DNA of 13,213 nt from Bacteroidales bacterium (GTDB lineage: Bacteria > Bacteroidota > Bacteroidia > Bacteroidales > WCHB1-69), in NCBI GenBank assembly GCA_017394765.1, contig JAFPXF010000032.1:1-13213 (forward strand). The letters run 5' to 3'. The notes under the pieces are model-generated. The model had not been told where the DNA came from. It saw nothing but the letters and a program-made list of their open reading frames with translations, and did no database searches. Positions 1-6,061 of this stretch are shown here, piece by piece (the first letter of the stretch is position 1; the number at the start of each line of letters is the position of its first letter). A program made the position numbers and the translations under genes.

Positions 1-1
1 G

Positions 2-271
2 ATGGTGCTCGTCCATATAACCGGTATGCGCCAGTCGAAAAAGGAGTACCTCGATGCCATCGCCGACGGCACGCTCAACTACTACACGGCGGTGCACGAG
101 CAGACGGAGGTCACCGTGGAGGGCGACCGCGCCACGCTGACCGGGAGGAGCCGGGTGACGGCGGCGGTGTTCGGGGGCGGGCGCCACACCTGGCCCCTGC
201 AGCTCTGTTTCCGTCTCGTGAGGCGCGACGGGAGGTGGCAGTTCGTGGAGGCGAGGGCGAGTACATATTGA
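2..271 (+). CDS. NTF2-like/SnoaL-type small protein, 3' part only
   Basis: This is the C-terminal part of a small protein cut by the left window edge; the ATG at position 2 may be internal. About 89 residues are visible. They run as a helix (KKEYLDAIADG), then alternating strands rich in T, V and R (TEVTVEGDRATLTGRSRV), then a closing pair of strands with WPLQLCFRLVRRDGRWQFV. The 'F-x-L-V-x-R-D-G-R-W-x-F' ending is typical of DUF4440/SnoaL-like members of the NTF2 fold, which form a small cone-shaped barrel and serve as ligand-binding or isomerase-like proteins. No catalytic residue can be assigned from this part and no signal peptide can be judged. It lies 110 nt before the SDR gene on the same strand, and joint transcription is possible but not shown. 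The family call is by pattern recognition only. Confidence 0.62.
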   Translation: MVLVHITGMRQSKKEYLDAIADGTLNYYTAVHEQTEVTVEGDRATLTGRSRVTAAVFGGGRHTWPLQLCFRLVRRDGRWQFVEARASTY

Positions 272-381
272 ATAAGGCAAAAGCAGTGGAAAAGTATGAA
301 AAACTATCCCGCAGCTGTCTTTGCGTCGGCTGTCACTGCGCGGGTTAGTATTACAATATCGCAAATTAAAACGAAAAGATT
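272..381. other. Intergenic gap before the SDR gene
   Basis: This 110-bp gap holds an imperfect GC-rich stem (CCCGC at 308-312 with GCGGG at 340-344). A weak -7-like TGTCTTTG (316-323) lies inside the would-be loop. Neither is convincing as a terminator or promoter. The operon promoter of the SDR cluster is therefore not identified. Confidence 0.3.
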
Positions 382-1230
382 ATGATTTTCGACAGAAACG
401 AACAGAAACAAGTGGTGGCACTGTTGGGTGCCGGAAGTATGGGAACCGCCATCGTGCGCCGTATCGGGGCGGGCAAGAAAATCCTGTTAGGCGACATCAG
501 CGAGGAAACGCTGAAACGCGTCGGCGAGGATTTCAGCCGCTGCGGATACGATGTGGAGACGTTAGTAGTAAACGCTTTGCAGAAGGAAAGCATCGAGGCT
601 TTTGCTCGGAAGGCAGCCGAATTGGGTTCCGTGATGTATTTCATCGACACGGCCGGTGCTTCGCCCAACCAAGCCAGTCCGGAGCACATCGTCAACCTCG
701 ACATGGTAGGCACGGGCTATGCCGTGGATGCCTTCGGGGAGGTGATGGCCGAGGGCGGCGCAGGACTCCTCATCAGCAGTCAGGCGGCCTATATGTACCC
801 GATTCCCAACGACATAGAGCTACAATTGGTGAACACCCCGACGGAAGAACTGAAAAGCGTGAAATTCATTCAGGAGGTGGCCATGCAGAACAGCGGTCTC
901 GCCTATATGATTGCCAAGCGGATGAACCATCTGCAGGCGCAGCGGGCAGCGGCCACTACTTGGCGCAAACGTCGTGCCCGCATCAATTCCATTTCACCGG
1001 GCGTCATCGTCACCCCGTTGGCCTACGATGAATTCCGGGCCAGCGGAGAAGGCTATCAGGCGATGATTGACGCTTCCGCCGCCCAGCGCACAGGTACCAG
1101 CGACGAGATTGCCGAGGCCGCCGCTTTCCTGTTAGGAGAGCACGCCAAGTTCATCACCGGCACCGACCTGCTCATCGACGGCGGTGTGATCGCGAGCATC
1201 CGTACAGGCGAATTCAAACTTTGGCAATAA
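382..1230 (+). CDS. SDR-family NAD(P)-dependent oxidoreductase
   Basis: A 282-residue cytosolic short-chain dehydrogenase/reductase. Seen in the sequence: a Rossmann glycine loop GAGSMG at residues 16-21; an acidic residue at the end of beta-2 (D38, in LLGDIS), which usually favours NAD(H); N64 in the adenine-contacting position; a TAG motif near 90-92 where classical SDRs have NNAG; S132/S133 as the likely catalytic serine; the Y175-x-x-x-K179 pair (YMIAK); and the SISPG segment at 204-208, followed by the usual C-terminal end with GxxLLIDGG. Residues about 140-170 form the variable substrate loop. The family reduces carbonyls or oxidises alcohols; the substrate cannot be told. The start is the ATG after an AT-rich leader. 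The gene is 12 nt from a cyclophilin-like lipoprotein gene and shares its run with an aldo/keto reductase, so a three-gene redox operon is likely. Confidence 0.88.
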   Translation: MIFDRNEQKQVVALLGAGSMGTAIVRRIGAGKKILLGDISEETLKRVGEDFSRCGYDVETLVVNALQKESIEAFARKAAELGSVMYFIDTAGASPNQASPEHIVNLDMVGTGYAVDAFGEVMAEGGAGLLISSQAAYMYPIPNDIELQLVNTPTEELKSVKFIQEVAMQNSGLAYMIAKRMNHLQAQRAAATTWRKRRARINSISPGVIVTPLAYDEFRASGEGYQAMIDASAAQRTGTSDEIAEAAAFLLGEHAKFITGTDLLIDGGVIASIRTGEFKLWQ

Positions 1231-1242
1231 AAACTACGAATT

Positions 1243-1728
1243 ATGAACATCAAAAACATCCTCGTCGCGGTCTTCGCCATGGCTCTGGCCGCTGGCTGCA
1301 ACAGAGAAAACATTAATGCGCAAAATATGGAAGACAAACTGTATGTGACCATCGGGACGACAACGTGCGCCGTCACGATGGAGGAGAATGTCGGGACGCG
1401 GGCGCTGGTGGCCGCCCTCAAGACGGGCAACATCACCTATACGGCCGATGACTACGGCAATTTCGAGAAGGTGGGCCCTGTCGGGCAGTCTTTCCCTACG
1501 GCGGACCGTCAAACCACCACTTCGTCCGGCGACCTTGTGCTGTATGGAGGCGACAACATCTGCATCTTCTACGGCAGCAACACTTGGAGTTATACGCGCA
1601 TCGGCAAATTCGACAATCTGTCGGCTGACGAGGTGCGCCGGTTTGTCAAGGCCGGGCAGGGCAAGGTGACCGTCACGCTCTCCCTGCAACCGATATACAA
1701 GAATCCAACAAAAAAAACATCCTTATGA
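1243..1728 (+). CDS. Cyclophilin-like fold lipoprotein
   Basis: A 161-residue predicted lipoprotein. A short hydrophobic signal ends in the lipobox LAAGC, with C19 as the acylated residue. From about residue 31 the protein matches the bacterial cyclophilin-like domain (Cyclophil_like2 type). Its hallmarks are the N-terminal strand LYVTIG, the helix with T-R-A-L-V-A-A-L, a central strand GDLVLYGGDNICIFYG, the motif SYTRIGKFDN, and a final strand KVTVTLSL. This fold is a small beta-barrel related to cyclophilin but usually lacks the isomerase active site; its role is not established. No acidic run follows C19, so surface export is not indicated and a periplasm-facing lipoprotein is the simpler reading. 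A methionine at residue 29 (ATG at 1327) sits just where the domain begins. The stop overlaps the next gene's start as ATGA, which implies translational coupling to the aldo/keto reductase. Confidence 0.85.
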   Translation: MNIKNILVAVFAMALAAGCNRENINAQNMEDKLYVTIGTTTCAVTMEENVGTRALVAALKTGNITYTADDYGNFEKVGPVGQSFPTADRQTTTSSGDLVLYGGDNICIFYGSNTWSYTRIGKFDNLSADEVRRFVKAGQGKVTVTLSLQPIYKNPTKKTSL

Positions 1729-2690
1729 AATACACCAAATTAGGAAACACGAACATTGAAGTCAGCCGCATCTGCGTCGGCTGTATGTCGTACGGGAAGC
1801 CCTCGGAGGACTTCCACCTGTGGACTCTTGACCAAGAGGAGACCACGAAGATGATCAAGCACGCCCTCGACCTCGGGGTGAACTTCTTCGACACGGCCAA
1901 CGTCTATTCGCACGGCACCAGCGAGGAGTTCTTAGGCAAAGCGCTGAAAGACCTCGGTGTCGCCCGCGACCAGGTGGTGCTCGCCTCAAAAGTCTATTTC
2001 AACGAGGGCAAGCTCTCCGCCGCGGCCATCCGTCGCGAGATCGACGGCACGCTGCAGCGTCTCGGCACCGACTACCTCGACCTCTACCAGATCCACCGTT
2101 TCGACTATGGCACGCCCATTGAGGAGACGATGCAAGAGCTGCACGAGTTGGTGCGGAACGGCAAAGTGCGTGCCATCGGTGCCTCGGCGATGTACGGCTA
2201 CCAGTTCCACAACATGCAGATCTGCGCCGAGCGCAACGGTTGGACGCTGTTCTCCACGCTGCAGAACCACTACAACCTCCTCTACCGCGAGGATGAGCGC
2301 GAGCTGATTCCCGTGGCGAAACAGTACGATGTGTCGCTCATCCCTTACTCACCCCTCGCCAGCGGACACCTCACCCGCAAGGAGTGGAACAGCGCGTCGA
2401 AGCGCAACGAGACCGACAAGGTAATGCACAGCAAATACGACCACGCCATGGAGAACGACATGCTGATCGTCGCCCGCGTGGCGGAGGTGGCGGAGCGTCT
2501 CGGCGTGACGATGACGGAAGTGGCGTTGGCCTGGCTGCTGAAGCGGGGTGTCGCCGCGCCCATCGTGGGAGCCACGAAAGTGCCGCACTTCAACGACGCG
2601 GTCCGCGCCCTCGATCTCGACCTCAGCGACGAAGACGCTGCCTACCTCGAAGAACCCTACAAGGCGCACGAGGTGGTGGGTGCGTTGTGA
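1725..2690 (+). CDS. Aldo/keto reductase (first of two)
   Basis: A 321-residue TIM-barrel NAD(P)H-dependent oxidoreductase, full length for the family. All four catalytic residues are present: D56 and Y61 (DTANVY), K89 (LASK) and H124 (YQIH). The N-terminal LGNTNIEVSRICVGCMSYG and the later SALQNHYNLLYRE-like and PYSPLASGHLT segments are typical of the branch that includes E. coli YajO. The C-terminal VGATKVPHFNDAV segment forms part of the nucleotide phosphate site. The family reduces aldehydes and ketones to alcohols; the substrate is unknown. The ATG overlaps the stop of the cyclophilin-like gene by 4 nt. A strong hairpin begins 3 nt after the stop, so this is the last gene of its operon. 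The protein is cytosolic, with no signal sequence. Confidence 0.93.
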   Translation: MKYTKLGNTNIEVSRICVGCMSYGKPSEDFHLWTLDQEETTKMIKHALDLGVNFFDTANVYSHGTSEEFLGKALKDLGVARDQVVLASKVYFNEGKLSAAAIRREIDGTLQRLGTDYLDLYQIHRFDYGTPIEETMQELHELVRNGKVRAIGASAMYGYQFHNMQICAERNGWTLFSTLQNHYNLLYREDERELIPVAKQYDVSLIPYSPLASGHLTRKEWNSASKRNETDKVMHSKYDHAMENDMLIVARVAEVAERLGVTMTEVALAWLLKRGVAAPIVGATKVPHFNDAVRALDLDLSDEDAAYLEEPYKAHEVVGAL

Positions 2691-2692
2691 GA

Positions 2693-2729
2693 AAACCGGG
2701 GTGCATGACGATGTCACGCACCCCGGTTT
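2693..2729. terminator. Strong hairpin terminator between convergent genes
   Basis: A 17-base arm, a 3-nt loop and a 17-base arm form a near-perfect stem. The core is ACCGGGGTGC paired with GCACCCCGGT, with a single A/C mismatch followed by TGAC/GTCA at the tip. The base of the stem is AAA on the left and TTT on the right, so either strand ends in a U-rich 3' side. It lies between the plus-strand aldo/keto reductase (stop at 2690) and the minus-strand ferritin (stop at 2750) and probably serves both. Confidence 0.85.
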
Positions 2730-2749
2730 ATTCATCGCTTTTCATTGTC

Positions 2750-3265
2750 TTAGTCGAGCACCAGGCTGGGGGCGCTGTAGGCGCGGGCGGCGAGCTCCTG
2801 GTTGAGCATATAGAGACTGCGGGGGTCGCTGCCGAAGAGTTCCATCTTCGAGATCATATCGCGGGCGTTGGTCTCCTCTTCGCCTTGCTCTTTGACGAAC
2901 CAGTCGAGGAACTGCATGGTGCGGAAATCCTTGACCTTGTTGGCGGCGTCATAGATAGTGTGGATCGAGGCGGTAACATACTCCTCGTGCTCCAGACCGG
3001 CCTTCAGCACGTCCATATCTTTCTTGAACACCTTGTCGGGCTTGGCGATGGCATCCAGCGTTACGGGGCAGTCGTTGTTCTGCATATAGCGGTAGAACAG
3101 CATGGCGTGGTCGCGCTCCTCCTGGGCCTGAATCATATACCAGTTGGCGAAACCGTTCAGACCGCGGCGCTCGAAATAGTTGGACATATCAAGATAGAGA
3201 TAGGCGCTGTAAAGCTCCTTGTTGATTTGATCGTTAAGCAGATCGGCTACTTTTTTGTTAAGCAT
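2750..3265 (-). CDS. ftnA: Bacterial ferritin, iron storage
   Basis: A 171-residue non-haem ferritin of normal length; 24 subunits would form a hollow shell that oxidises Fe(II) and stores it as ferrihydrite in the cytosol. The ferroxidase ligands fall at exactly the E. coli FtnA numbers: E17, E50, H53, E94, Q127 and E130. Y24 is present, as are E49, E126 and E129 of the third iron site. The W122 region and the four-helix layout are intact. The start ATG opens with MLNKKVADLLNDQINKE, the usual ferritin N terminus. The gene is monocistronic: a good promoter lies about 60 nt upstream and a shared hairpin terminator follows. In anaerobic Bacteroidales, ferritin is often linked to oxygen and redox stress, which fits the redox-rich surroundings. 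I see no oddity in the protein. Confidence 0.96.
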   Translation of the reverse strand: MLNKKVADLLNDQINKELYSAYLYLDMSNYFERRGLNGFANWYMIQAQEERDHAMLFYRYMQNNDCPVTLDAIAKPDKVFKKDMDVLKAGLEHEEYVTASIHTIYDAANKVKDFRTMQFLDWFVKEQGEEETNARDMISKMELFGSDPRSLYMLNQELAARAYSAPSLVLD

Positions 3266-3329
3266 AATTGTTGTTATTTATAGATTGTTGTCGAAAAGAC
3301 GGATTAATGACGTTCCTGCTTTTCGGTTG

Positions 3330-3360
3330 CAAAAATACGACTATTTTCTTACATGGCAAA
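3330..3360 (-). promoter_or_regulatory. Bacteroidetes-type promoter for ferritin
   Basis: On the minus strand the -7 element TATTTTTG (3337-3330) is an exact match to TAnnTTTG. A TTTG -33 element (3360-3357) lies 19 bp upstream of it. This is the full Bacteroidetes primary sigma factor promoter pattern. Predicted initiation is a few bases downstream, giving a leader of roughly 55-60 nt before the ferritin ATG. Confidence 0.78.
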
Positions 3361-3416
3361 AAAATATTTTGCAAAAGACTATGGCAGTTGGATTCATCTC
3401 GTCGATTTCGGATTTT

Positions 3417-3447
3417 TCTGTTTTATTCAAGAAAAGTTGTATTTTTG
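3417..3447 (+). promoter_or_regulatory. Promoter for the ClbS-like gene
   Basis: An exact -7 element TATTTTTG lies at 3440-3447, with a near-consensus TCTG 19 bp upstream at 3417-3420 (consensus TTTG). It faces away from the ferritin promoter about 80 bp to its left. It also supports the start at 3490 for the downstream gene, because the open frame continues upstream through this promoter. Confidence 0.68.
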
Positions 3448-3489
3448 CAAGGTTTTTTGAATAAAACAAATGCGAAAACCAAAACGACA

Positions 3490-4020
3490 ATGGACAAAAA
3501 CGAACTTTTAGCAGCCATGTCGGACAGTTATGCGAAGCTGTCCGAACAAATCGGCAAAATGACAGATGACGAACTGAACGCGACCTTCCAATTCGCCAAT
3601 GACCCCAAAAAATGCGGTGCACGATGGATTTACGACCAGTGCGCCCGCGACCTCCTCATACACCTTTATGAATGGCAGGTGCTGATGCGCGAATTTGTGA
3701 ACAACATCCGCGAAGGCCATCAAAGGGACTATCTGCCCGACGAATATCGCAAAAACTACCACGAGATGGACAAGATGCTGGTGGAAAAACACCAGAACAC
3801 CTCGTTTAAGGAGGCGCAGCGGCTTCTGGAGCAAACCCATGACGAAATGATTCAGCTGGCGAGCAGCTTCTCCGAGGAGGAACTCTTCACAAAAGGCCAC
3901 TACAAGTGCACCTACACCACCGATATGGCCGCTTACTTCGCGAGCGTCACCACAAGTCCCTACAAGCAGGCCCTGAAGATGTTGAAGACGCACCAAAAGA
4001 AGCAGAAGACTTCGTGTTAA
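3490..4020 (+). CDS. ClbS/DfsB-like four-helix bundle protein (DUF1706)
   Basis: A 176-residue cytosolic protein of the ClbS/DfsB family, related to DinB-type four-helix bundles. Family signs are the N-terminal KNELLAAMSDSYAKLSEQI, the segment DQCARDLLIHLYEWQ (residues 49-63), LPDEYRKNY (82-90), and the long helix LLEQTHDEMIQLASSFSEEELF (112-133) followed by the C-terminal AYFASVTTSPYKQA. The namesake ClbS opens the cyclopropane ring of colibactin and protects its producer. Most homologues lie outside such clusters and have unknown roles, so resistance should not be assumed. No biosynthetic cluster is visible here. The frame is open back to 3268, but the promoter at 3417-3447 and the AT-rich context favour the ATG at 3490. 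The GNAT gene follows 63 nt downstream and may be cotranscribed. Confidence 0.85.
   Translation: MDKNELLAAMSDSYAKLSEQIGKMTDDELNATFQFANDPKKCGARWIYDQCARDLLIHLYEWQVLMREFVNNIREGHQRDYLPDEYRKNYHEMDKMLVEKHQNTSFKEAQRLLEQTHDEMIQLASSFSEEELFTKGHYKCTYTTDMAAYFASVTTSPYKQALKMLKTHQKKQKTSC
4005..4019 (+). repeat. Left arm of a 15-bp inverted repeat flanking the GNAT gene
   Basis: GAAGACTTCGTGTTA covers the last codons of the ClbS-like gene. Its exact reverse complement, TAACACGAAGTCTTC, occurs at 4759-4773. The two arms bracket the GNAT gene. No transposase is present and no target duplication is apparent. Confidence 0.6.
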
Positions 4021-4045
4021 CATTTACTCACCAACATTCACTTAA
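4019..4045 (+). repeat. Intergenic repeat, copy 1
   Basis: A 27-bp segment starting inside the ClbS-like stop codon matches 10625-10651 at 25 of 27 positions; the shared core is ACTCACCAACA followed by TCACTTAA. Each copy is itself an imperfect 14-bp tandem duplication. Both copies lie directly behind a stop codon in the coding direction. Confidence 0.7.
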
Positions 4046-4083
4046 CCTAATTTCACCCGATAAATAAAAATAAAATAGAAACG

Positions 4084-4689
4084 ATGACTATCCGACTTGA
4101 ACAACCCGAAGATTATCGCGAGGTGGAGGACCTCACCCGCACGCCTTCCGCCGAGAAGGCCAAGCTGATGCTGCGGACAGAGAGGCTGACGCTTCGTCCC
4201 TGGTTTGAGAGCGACGCCGACTCCTTGTTCAAATACGCCTCAGATCCCGACGTGGGACCCCGGGCTGGCTGGCCACCGCATAACAGCGTGGAGGAAAGCC
4301 TGGAGATCATCCGCACGGTATTCCGCAACGACTCCAACTGGGCCATCGAACTCAATGCGACGGGAGAGGCCATCGGGGCCATTGGCTACGGGCCTTCGTG
4401 CGAGTGTAACCTTCCCGCCCGTGAGGGAGAGTCCCTCTGCGGCTATTGGGTGGCCAAGCCGTACTGGAACCAAGGCATCTGTACGGAAGCGCTGCAAACG
4501 ATGTTAGACTATATCCGCCGAACGACGGACATCCAATCGCTCATCAGCGGGCATTTCGTTGACAATCCCGCCTCCGGCCGAGTGATGGAGAAATGCGGAT
4601 TCAAACCCACCGGGGAAACCTGCATCGACGAGACTCAGTATCAAGGCAAAGACAGACCTATCAGGGTGCTGAGGCTGGAGCTGAAATAG
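4084..4689 (+). CDS. GNAT N-acetyltransferase, RimJ/RimL type, with an odd N terminus
   Basis: A 201-residue predicted acetyl-CoA-dependent N-acetyltransferase. The domain proper begins at about residue 29 with MLRTERLTLRPWFESDADSLF, the standard opening of RimJ/RimL-type GNATs. It continues with WAIEL and AIGAIGYG strands (about 86-103), the beta-4/alpha-3 acetyl-CoA region GYWVAKPYWNQGICTEAL (120-137, with the Q-G-x-x-T-E-A loop), and NPASGRVMEKCGF (161-173). Such enzymes acetylate amines on ribosomal proteins, antibiotics or metabolites; the target cannot be told. The first 28 residues (MTIRLEQPEDYREVEDLTR...) look like the start of a different GNAT subfamily, so the gene may be a fusion. 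The ATG at 4168 would give a standard-length protein of 173 residues. Confidence 0.87.
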   Translation: MTIRLEQPEDYREVEDLTRTPSAEKAKLMLRTERLTLRPWFESDADSLFKYASDPDVGPRAGWPPHNSVEESLEIIRTVFRNDSNWAIELNATGEAIGAIGYGPSCECNLPAREGESLCGYWVAKPYWNQGICTEALQTMLDYIRRTTDIQSLISGHFVDNPASGRVMEKCGFKPTGETCIDETQYQGKDRPIRVLRLELK

Positions 4690-4690
4690 C

Positions 4691-4723
4691 CTTCGGCTGT
4701 TAGTTTGCTTCGCTGTTGGTTAC
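4691..4723 (+). repeat. Short tandem repeat after the GNAT stop
   Basis: Two imperfect copies with a 17-bp period begin just after the GNAT stop codon: CTTCGGCTGTTAGTTT and CTTCGCTGTTGGTTA. The CTGTTGG motif is the reverse complement of the CCAACAG core in the repeat at 10625-10651, which suggests a related dispersed element. Confidence 0.5.
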
Positions 4724-4762
4724 TTTGTGTTAACATGAAATAATCAACATAAAATAACTAAC

Positions 4763-4790
4763 ACGAAGTCTTCAATACGAAGTCATCAAT
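4763..4790 (+). repeat. 14-bp tandem duplication upstream of the OmpA stop
   Basis: ACGAAGTCTTCAAT is followed directly by ACGAAGTCATCAAT, with 13 of 14 positions identical. Together with the inverted-repeat arm at 4759-4773 and the repeat at 4691-4723, it fills most of the 107-bp convergent gap. No U-tailed GC-rich terminator is obvious in this gap. Confidence 0.6.
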
Positions 4791-4796
4791 ATTCTC

Positions 4797-5900
4797 TTAT
4801 TTCTTTACAAACTCCACACGGCGGTTCTTGGCACGGCCTTCCTCTGTGGTGTTGGGGGCGATGGGGGAGTGTGATCCTTTGCCCACGGCCGAGAGACGTG
4901 ATTTGTCGATACCCAGTTTCACCAGGGCATCCACGATGGCTTCTGCACGCTTCTGGCTCAGCGGATCGTTTATGGCGTCGGTTCCGGTGTTGTCGCAGTG
5001 ACCCTGCACCTCGAAGATGAGGTCGGTGTGCTCTTGCATCAGCTTGGCCACGCGATTGATTTCAACGGTGGATTCCGGTTTGAGGTCGGCCTTGCCGCTC
5101 TCGAAGGTGATGGCGTAGGTCACAATCTTGCCGTCGGTGGTGAGGCGGTCATAGAGCGGCACGGCACCCTGCGCAATGCGCACATTGCTCAGCCCCGTGT
5201 AGCGATAGGAGGAACCGCTGGCGAAGAAGAGGTAACCAGGGGCCTTCATGGCCGGTACGTTGATCATGCGAACACCGTTCACATAGCCCTTGAAAGCCCG
5301 CTTGTTGAACGAAAAGGCGAAGTGGTTCCACTCGCCGGCAACCACCGGATTGTCCTTCTCTAAGTAGTCGCTGGTGCCCGGGGTCAGCCCCAACATCTTT
5401 TCTCCACTCGACTGGCTACTCCCGTCCGGTTTCAGCAGAGACCACGTCAAGTTGCACGACCCGTCTTCCCTGTACCAGAAACGCACATAGCTTGAAGCGT
5501 TATAGTAGCTTTCGTCGCCGCGGTCGCCGAAATAAAGGTTCATTTCGAGCAATGTTCCCTCTTCGTCCCCCGTGTTCATCGGGGCCACGTAAAGGTCGAA
5601 CTCCACCGTGAACACCTCAGGCAGCCAATCCCATTTCTCTTTCATCAGCGGCATCACCTGTCCCAGGCCGTTGTCGGTGAACGCCAAAACATTGCGACCC
5701 TTCTGCTGCGCGGTCTCCGCATAGCCGTCCAGCAAGTCCCATCGCAGCGGGAATTCCCCAAGTTTCTCGTGTTCAAAGTTGTCGTCGAATATGATTTCGT
5801 CGCCGGGAACAAAATCACTCTTCGCGTAGTTGTTCTCCTGAGCATTCAGTGTCATTCCGGCAAGCATTAACAGCACAGCCACAAATAATAATTTCTTCAT
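4797..5900 (-). CDS. Exported OmpA-family protein with an N-terminal jelly-roll-like domain
   Basis: A 367-residue envelope protein. A signal peptide spans residues 1-20, ending LNA before Q21. Residues about 35-245 form a beta-rich domain resembling LamG/concanavalin-type folds, with FDDNFEHEKLGEFP, FTVEFDLYV, EWNHFAFSFNKRAFKGYVNGVR and LSNVRIAQG. Residues about 260-367 are an OmpA C-terminal domain: TFESGKADLKPES, FEVQGHCDNTG, LSQKRAEAIVDAL, AVGKGSHSPIAPN and AKNRRVEF. The two peptidoglycan-binding residues are in place (D303 and R318). The protein should therefore tie the cell wall to the outer membrane or to a partner; the ligand of the first domain is unknown. It has its own promoter, with AraC upstream on the same strand. 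Similar proteins are common in Bacteroidales. The start is the ATG right before the signal peptide. Confidence 0.92.
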   Translation of the reverse strand: MKKLLFVAVLLMLAGMTLNAQENNYAKSDFVPGDEIIFDDNFEHEKLGEFPLRWDLLDGYAETAQQKGRNVLAFTDNGLGQVMPLMKEKWDWLPEVFTVEFDLYVAPMNTGDEEGTLLEMNLYFGDRGDESYYNASSYVRFWYREDGSCNLTWSLLKPDGSSQSSGEKMLGLTPGTSDYLEKDNPVVAGEWNHFAFSFNKRAFKGYVNGVRMINVPAMKAPGYLFFASGSSYRYTGLSNVRIAQGAVPLYDRLTTDGKIVTYAITFESGKADLKPESTVEINRVAKLMQEHTDLIFEVQGHCDNTGTDAINDPLSQKRAEAIVDALVKLGIDKSRLSAVGKGSHSPIAPNTTEEGRAKNRRVEFVKK

Positions 5901-5929
5901 GATGATAACTTTTCAATGATTACAAAGTG

Positions 5930-5937
5930 CAAAAATA
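5930..5937 (-). promoter_or_regulatory. -7 element for the OmpA-like gene
   Basis: On the minus strand TATTTTTG is an exact TAnnTTTG match, 30 nt before the ATG. A weak TTCG (5962-5959) sits 21 bp upstream as a possible -33 element. Confidence 0.6.
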
Positions 5938-5983
5938 CAAACTTTTTTGAAACAACGACGAAAATCTGCAAGATGGGCGGGTC

Positions 5984-6061
5984 TTACGTATAAACTTCGG
6001 CAGAGAACGGAATTGTAGTGGCCTTGGCCAAGGTGTAGCCGACCCCCGCCGTGTAGCCGAA
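5984..6061 (-). pseudogene. Short in-frame coding remnant behind AraC
   Basis: Directly after the AraC stop, in the same frame on the minus strand, there are 25 sense codons and a TAA. They read FGYTAGVGYTLAK and then ATTIPFSAEVYT. The alternating small, aromatic and hydrophobic residues look like a strand pair from an outer-membrane beta-barrel or similar protein, and the codons look like real coding sequence of this genome. There is no start codon or leader. It may be the 3' end of a deleted gene, or a C-terminal extension lost through a stop mutation. The parent family is not identified. Confidence 0.4.

Noticed and set aside
308..344. GC-rich stem before the SDR gene as a terminator or riboswitch
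   Set aside because: Only 5 contiguous pairs, a long loop and no T-tract; it matches no riboswitch pattern I know.
321..1031. 236-codon open frame overlapping the SDR gene
   Set aside because: The arginine- and histidine-rich translation in a second frame has no recognisable domain; the SDR frame carries all family motifs.
2384..3283. 299-codon open frame on the plus strand opposite ferritin
   Set aside because: It overlaps the end of the aldo/keto reductase, the terminator hairpin and the whole ferritin gene on the other strand. It is rich in R, G and E/V runs with no domain, and ferritin is certain, so this is a shadow.
3268..3489. Upstream extension of the ClbS-like frame
   Set aside because: It contains the gene's own promoter and the ferritin promoter, and the translation is low in family similarity, so the start at 3490 is preferred.
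4005..4773. GNAT segment as an insertion sequence or integron cassette
   Set aside because: There is no transposase, no attC-like structure and no target duplication; one inverted-repeat arm lies inside the ClbS-like coding sequence. It is reported as a repeat only.
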